Positions 59,386 to 64,000 of a stretch of DNA of 64,000 nt are shown here, one piece after another. How positions within the stretch are numbered: position 1 is the stretch's first letter; each line of letters opens with the position of its first letter. The position numbers were made by a program, and so were the translations under genes. Below the pieces are notes generated by a model. It did no database searches. It saw only the letters and a program-made list of their open reading frames with translations, and was not told the origin of the DNA. Origin of the DNA: Cordilura impudica (lineage: Eukaryota > Arthropoda > Insecta > Diptera > Scathophagidae). The stretch spans positions 101,056,585 through 101,120,584 of the forward strand of contig OY821519.1 in the NCBI GenBank assembly GCA_963682025.1, read 5' to 3'.

Positions 59386-59607
59386 TTCAAGCGTAAATCT
59401 ATTCACGATAAATTGCCAGAGTATACTGATCATGAATATCAAAAAGTGAGCGCAGTATATTCAACTGATAATCCTTTCCTAAGTCCTAAGTAAAAAAAAA
59501 AAAACCTTTTACGTATAAAATTTACCCAATCGTATAGTCTATAGAGTGCACTAAAGAAGACATATTTTGCTGTTGAAATATATGAGTAGAGTAATTATAA
59601 CTAGCAG

Positions 59608-60080
59608 ATCCCAGCCCTCGAAATTGGAGTGCAAATTCTAGGAAATTTTATTTTATCATTTAATAAGTTATTTTATAAGACCCTAAAGGTACGCTAATCA
59701 ATTTTAGCCAATTCACAATTCAACACTTTTTATTGTCGTTATTGGTTTATGTCCAAAACTAGTTTTGTTTATGTCCAAAATTATATTTCAATTCAATACA
59801 GCGCTTTTTAGAAATACATTAACAAATTTAATAAACACACACACAGCATTGTTTAATTTTATGTATGTGTTAGTAGGAACTTTAAATGCATTTTACTCAA
59901 AAAAAATGTAAAAATGTAAAAATCTGTAAATCTGGTGAACAGTTAAAAGGAAATACCTTTGAAATGAGGGGTGTTTGGTCAAAATAGGATTAAAACTGTC
60001 ATACTTACATCGGTCACAAGAAATCGTCTTGCCTATTAATATTATAGATACACATATTCCAGAACGATGCCTATTTTTGG
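59608..60080 (+). repeat. Repeat family F, copy 2
   Basis: Starts CCCAGCCCTCGAAATTGGAG, continues TTTAGCCAATTCACAATTCA (59700-59722) and carries the block AAATCTGTAAATCTGGTGAA and CATCGGTCACAAGAAATCG shared with copy 1. It provides the empty site for fold-back element N. Non-coding. Confidence 0.6.
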
Positions 60081-60284
60081 AAATGTTTACCGTTAGCTGT
60101 GTCACAAGCATCAACTCTATAGTTCTAAACTCGTAACTGTTCCGAAAAAAAAAAATTGATTGTGGTCTGAAAATCTTCCATTAAGACCCGACAACATATC
60201 CAACTATTTTCAAAAAAATTATGGTTACAAAAGGCACAATTAAATTGCTGATTTTTTAGCTTTATGGTGATTTTATATATACTA

Positions 60285-61650
60285 ACGGAGCCCAGCCCTC
60301 GAAATTCAGGTGCAAATTCTAAGAAAATTAATTTTTTCAGTCATTTTTTTCTTTCAATGTTTTTTTAATCTATATATGTATATTAAAAATTTATGAATAT
60401 TTAAATAAAATTCATTAAATTATGAATTTTTAAATAAAATTCAATAAGTATCGTTATAAATGATGATAAACACACAGAAGAAAAATAAATGGGATTGTTA
60501 AAAAATTATTTTATAAAAGCCTAAATATATGTTAATTAATTTTAGGCAATTCACAACTCACCACAGGGCGGTTTAAATGTACTCTTTTTTTAAACCATCA
60601 ATAATAAATACACAGTCGATGAATTGTGAATTGGCTAAAATTGATTGGCCTACATTTAGGCTCTTATAAAATTATTTATTATAAATATTTTATTTTATTA
60701 AATTTAATATATTTTTTACACATATTATACAAAAATTTTATCATTCCGCACTTCTCCATATGAACTATAACTATGCCAAATTTCCACACCTCCATGCCCG
60801 CATTTTTCCTAAAAACTGGTCGAAAGATTTACCTTCCCGTATTAGTATATAGATTAACAAGTTTTTCTGTAGAAATCTTATGCAATCTTCGCAAATTTAA
60901 TCCGTACAAAACATATTTTTGTCTCTTTAAATAATCTACCATTTTTTTGTATAATAAAAATTTTACAATGGAATTGAAGTTATTTCTCTCTTATTTCTGT
61001 TGATGTAGCCGAAAAATGATTAGTTATACATATTTTATTTGATTCTATTTGTAGTATTTTAATCAAAATATTGTTATAATTGCTGTCAATGATTTCTTCA
61101 ATCGATAAGTCATGTACACTCTACAGCATTAATTTGGAAACAAATAATCGAACTTATTTACATAATCGCAAATCCTGTTGCGTTGTCTGTTCTATGCACT
61201 ATGTATGCATTGCAGACTTGTGAGGTAAACTACACTGTTAACCGGTTAGATCTAGTGTGAAACAACTTCTCTTCATATCTATATATTAATACGTGAAGAT
61301 AAATTTTTAGATCCCTTTTTAAGTAATATGCGGGCACGGAGAAGTGTGAAAATTGGCATAGTTATTGTTCATATGAAGGAGAAGCTGAGAATGATAAATT
61401 TTATTTTAAACCTGTCTCAAAAATATATTAAATTAAATAAAATAAAATATTTACAATAATTCGTTACACCCTGTTAATGCGAATGATTTAAATTATATAT
61501 CAGACGCTCTATGTTGAATTGTGAATTGCTAAAATTGATTAACATACCTTTAGGCTCATTTAAATATTCATAAATTTTTTATATATATAGATTTAAAAAA
61601 CGTTGGAAACATTTGCACTCGAATTTCGATTGCTGGGCTATACTAGTTCA
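60285..61650. mobile_element. Inverted-repeat element related to family F
   Basis: The ends are AGCCCAGCCCTCGAAATTC (60288) and the inverse of AGCCCAGCAATCGAAATTCG (about 61647). Arms of about 180 bp, 60690-60875 and 61290-61450, pair with many mismatches (TCATTC..CACTTCTCC, CATATGAAC, GCCCGCAT). A second, closer inverted pair (60504-60566 and 60612-60690) surrounds GCAATTCACAA / TTGTGAATTGGC. No coding frame. Either one fold-back element or two F copies in opposite orientation. Confidence 0.5.
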
Positions 61651-61904
61651 TATACTTGTTCCAAATATTGACAGTCTTTTTAATAACCATATCTAAAGCT
61701 TCGAGATATATGTCCAGAACTTATATTATTTCGTACACTACATGTCAAGTAACTCAAACTTATAACCGGTAAGAAAGGAAATTCTCCTAAAATTAATAAA
61801 ATTCAATAGGAGTTGTAATACATTTATAGGATATAATTTCTTTACCTTGCACATTGGTCATAATCGTGGAAAACTTGGCATTAATATGAGGGAAGCATCC
61901 AATG

Positions 61905-62390
61905 CGCATAAAACTTACACCCCTATGGTTTTTGGGGTCGCTGATTTCAAATTTGAAGTCAGATGTTTGAAAAACAAAATGGCGCACCCAAAATGGCGGA
62001 CATTTTTTTAAGCTGCTTGAATTTCTTTAGGAATGAGAGTAAGCGGGTTTATGAGGTCGCTGATTTCAAATTTGAAGTCAGATTTTTGAAAAACAAAATG
62101 GCGGACAAAAAATGGCGGAAATTTTTTTTAACTGCTTGAATTTCTTTAGGAATGAGACTAAGGGGGTTTTTGGGGTCGCTGATTTTAAATTTGAAGTCAG
62201 ATTTTTGAAAAACAAAATGGCAGACCCAAAATGGCAGAATTTTTTTAAAAACTGCTTGAATCTCTTTAGGAATGAAACTTAGGAGGTTTTTGGGATCGCT
62301 GATTGCAAATTTGAAGTCAGATTTTTAAAAAAGAAAATGGCGGACCCAATATGGGGAACATTTTTTAAAAAGCTGATAAATTTCTATACA
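61905..62390 (+). repeat. 119-bp tandem repeat, about four copies
   Basis: GGTCGCTGATTTCAAATTTG recurs with its neighbours at 61936, 62055, 62174 and 62294 (last copy GATCGCTGATTGC), period 119-120 bp. Each unit holds AAAATGGCGGAC and CTGCTTGAATTTCTTTAGGA. It lies directly 3' (minus strand) of the Transib-like fragment at 62464 and may be part of that element's non-coding end. Confidence 0.8.
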
Positions 62391-62463
62391 ATTGAAAAAG
62401 AGGAACTTAAATGCTTATAAGTAAAACAAATGAATTTTAATATCAACACATTTTTATTTATTA

Positions 62464-62901
62464 CTATTCAAAGTCTTTATATTCTTCTGATTCAGATTCA
62501 GAATCAGATTCCCATTTTGTTTCGGAGTTTTTATCATCAGTTGTGTTCATTAATAGTGACAATACTTCCTGTGGGAGTGTTTGTTTATTTTTGTGGCAAG
62601 CTCTCTTACTTAAATAGATACTTGATATTAATGCATCAGAAGAATCTAATGCGCGATGGAAAACGTCTGCAAGGTTGTGTTGACGATTATCTTTCCTTGC
62701 GTGATTCAGTCTATCTGATTTGTACAGTCTATGGCGCGACTCAGAAGCCTCCTCACTTAAAACTCTTAGGGGAAGCTCTGCAATTTCCATTATTTGCTTT
62801 GTATGCACAAGCACTTTGTGCACTGTGGGCGTCATAGGTAACCAAGGATATTTTTCCTGTATCATGTTGCCGGTTTGAAAACAAATTATAGAATTTTTCA
62901 A
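62464..62901 (-). pseudogene. Transib/RAG1-like C-terminal fragment
   Basis: 145-codon frame. EKYPWLPMTPTVHKVLVHTK corresponds to the LYPWYYMPVTLHKILFHG segment of the 52-kb Transib. LSEEASESRHRLYKSDRLNH corresponds to its SEEAQEARNK, containing the expected catalytic Glu. NLADVFHRALDSSDALISSI and an acidic tail (ESDSESESEEYKDFE) follow. Everything N-terminal, including both catalytic Asp motifs, is absent, so it is a fragment despite the open frame. It is clearly a different lineage from the 52-kb copy. Assignment rests on motif order seen by eye. Confidence 0.65.
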
Positions 62902-62909
62902 AATAGAAA

Positions 62910-63561
62910 TTTAAACAAAATTAAAATTTGCAATAATTGCAATATGTCTGAAAAATGACTAAAATCTAACAAACAAAAAAATTTCTTCGCTTCAAAAGCG
63001 TCATCTCAAATATATGTAAAAGTGCATATGTAGGTATGTACAAAACCGTACATCACATATGACAACTCTTACGAAAACTGAGAATAGTGGAAATTAGAAG
63101 CATAAATGCAAAAAATATTCAAAATTCAAAAATAACGATTGTTTGTTTGGACAGAGTTGTATCTTCTGAAATTAATACAAAGTAATGCTGTATGGTACGA
63201 AACTGAATCTAACCACACTGCTCGTAGGCCTGACTTTAGGTGAGTGTGTTAAAGCGCTGACCAAAAAGTGCAAGTACGAGTGTATGTGAAGGTTCATGGT
63301 TCAAAACCTCACGGCCGCCCTAAGTAGAAAAAATTTTCATATAGAAACAATCTATTCAATTAAAACATAACAATTATCACAATGTTCAATAAATCGCTGA
63401 TGAAGGCTGAAATGCCAGAAACCGGTCCGATTAAGAATACAAGTGCAGTTATGAATTTTTGAAATATATGCTTTCTTCTTCTTTACCACGCACCATTTAA
63501 ACAAAATTAAAATTTGCAATAATTGCAATATGTCTGAAAAATGACTAAAATCTAACAAATA
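62910..63561 (+). repeat. Direct repeats of about 65 bp, 586 bp apart
   Basis: 62910-62973 and 63496-63559 are the same, starting TTTAAACAAAATTAAAATTT and running through GTCTGAAAAATGACTAAAAT, with no difference seen over the first 63-65 bp. Between them is unrelated sequence including the tRNA-like region. This could be a local duplication or a target region copied during repair. Confidence 0.7.
63226..63326 (+). ncRNA. tRNA-like sequence, possible SINE head
   Basis: GAGTGTGTTAAAGCGC resembles a polymerase III A box, in the layout of Ser/Leu tRNAs. GGTTCAAAACC (about 63297-63307) matches the B box, followed by TCACGGCCGCCCT. A long variable-arm-like stretch lies between. The anticodon stem does not fold cleanly and no second copy is present in the window. 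A tRNA pseudogene or SINE head is possible. Confidence 0.35.
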
Positions 63562-64000
63562 GAAAAAACGTCGCTTGCACAAATCAAAATTCTGTCAATA
63601 ACGGTAATCAAGCTTTAAATACATTGTTTTGTTTTGCTTCCTTTGACGTTTCCACTTTTCGTTAAAGGTATGATAAAAAATACATTTTACATACATCAAA
63701 CGTAGTCGTCTTTGGAAACTACACATGAAACTTTCAAAAAGCATGAAAATTAACGACATCGGGTACCTTCTGAAGATATTGCCTGATCTGGTCGTCTTTA
63801 CATGAGTTTTTGATGAGCAATTTTAAAAACCGGTAAAAAATTTGTAGCGGTCTGAACACAAAAAAACACGAAAAAAATATTGGAAAAAAATTAGCAGTCT
63901 CAAAAAATCCCATTTGCGGAAAAAAGGGAAAAAGGGGAATAGGCTATGGTAATTTAGAAGGGGGAAACACTACTCCTCTTCGTAGAGGTAAGGATTTGGT
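63562..64000. other. No gene recognised
   Basis: No repeat family, open frame or structural element that I can support up to the window edge. Confidence 0.4.

Overview
The window is AT-rich animal DNA, most probably from a schizophoran/calyptrate fly. That placement is an inference from the transposon mix: a Rosa-like DD41D mariner, Transib, hAT, jockey/R1/I-like LINEs and many short repeats with simple-sequence cores. I found no host protein-coding gene, rRNA gene or ordinary tRNA gene. Nearly everything recognisable is a transposable element, a relic of one, or tandem-repeat DNA, as expected for pericentromeric or otherwise gene-poor chromatin.

Layout. 0-11 kb: short dispersed repeats, a broken hAT element (3.15-6.12 kb), and a degenerate array of about 17-20 bp units (6.3-10.1 kb) split by a minisatellite-bearing element 'S'. 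11-18.8 kb: decayed LINE reverse transcriptases, two DD41D mariner relics and a tandem-repeat family 'G'. 20.35-24.59 kb: a 4.2-kb satellite of an 8-bp unit (AAAATATT) with higher-order structure. 24.6-26.2 kb: two copies of a roughly 700-bp repeat family 'E'.

26.68-34.92 kb is a four-level nest. S is interrupted by a PIF/Harbinger-like MITE and by a long-TIR element 'L' carrying a broken gene. L contains a MITE 'M'. M is interrupted near its right end by a 3.7-kb element 'T' that carries an intact 691-codon putative DDE transposase, about 575-bp terminal inverted repeats and a 4-bp AGAT target duplication.

36-50 kb: several LINE relics, second copies of M, E and S, and a LINE invaded by another repeat that is itself invaded. 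50.9-56 kb: an inverted copy of G, a Transib (RAG1-core-related) pseudogene split by an E copy, and a third mariner relic. 56-59.4 kb: a nearly intact I-like LINE with RNase H. 59.6-64 kb: inverted-repeat elements, a 119-bp tandem repeat, a second RAG1/Transib-like C-terminal fragment, and a tRNA-like sequence between direct repeats.

The genes do not form a pathway; they are independent mobile elements of different ages. The best candidate for something little described and possibly recently active is T (29305-33022).
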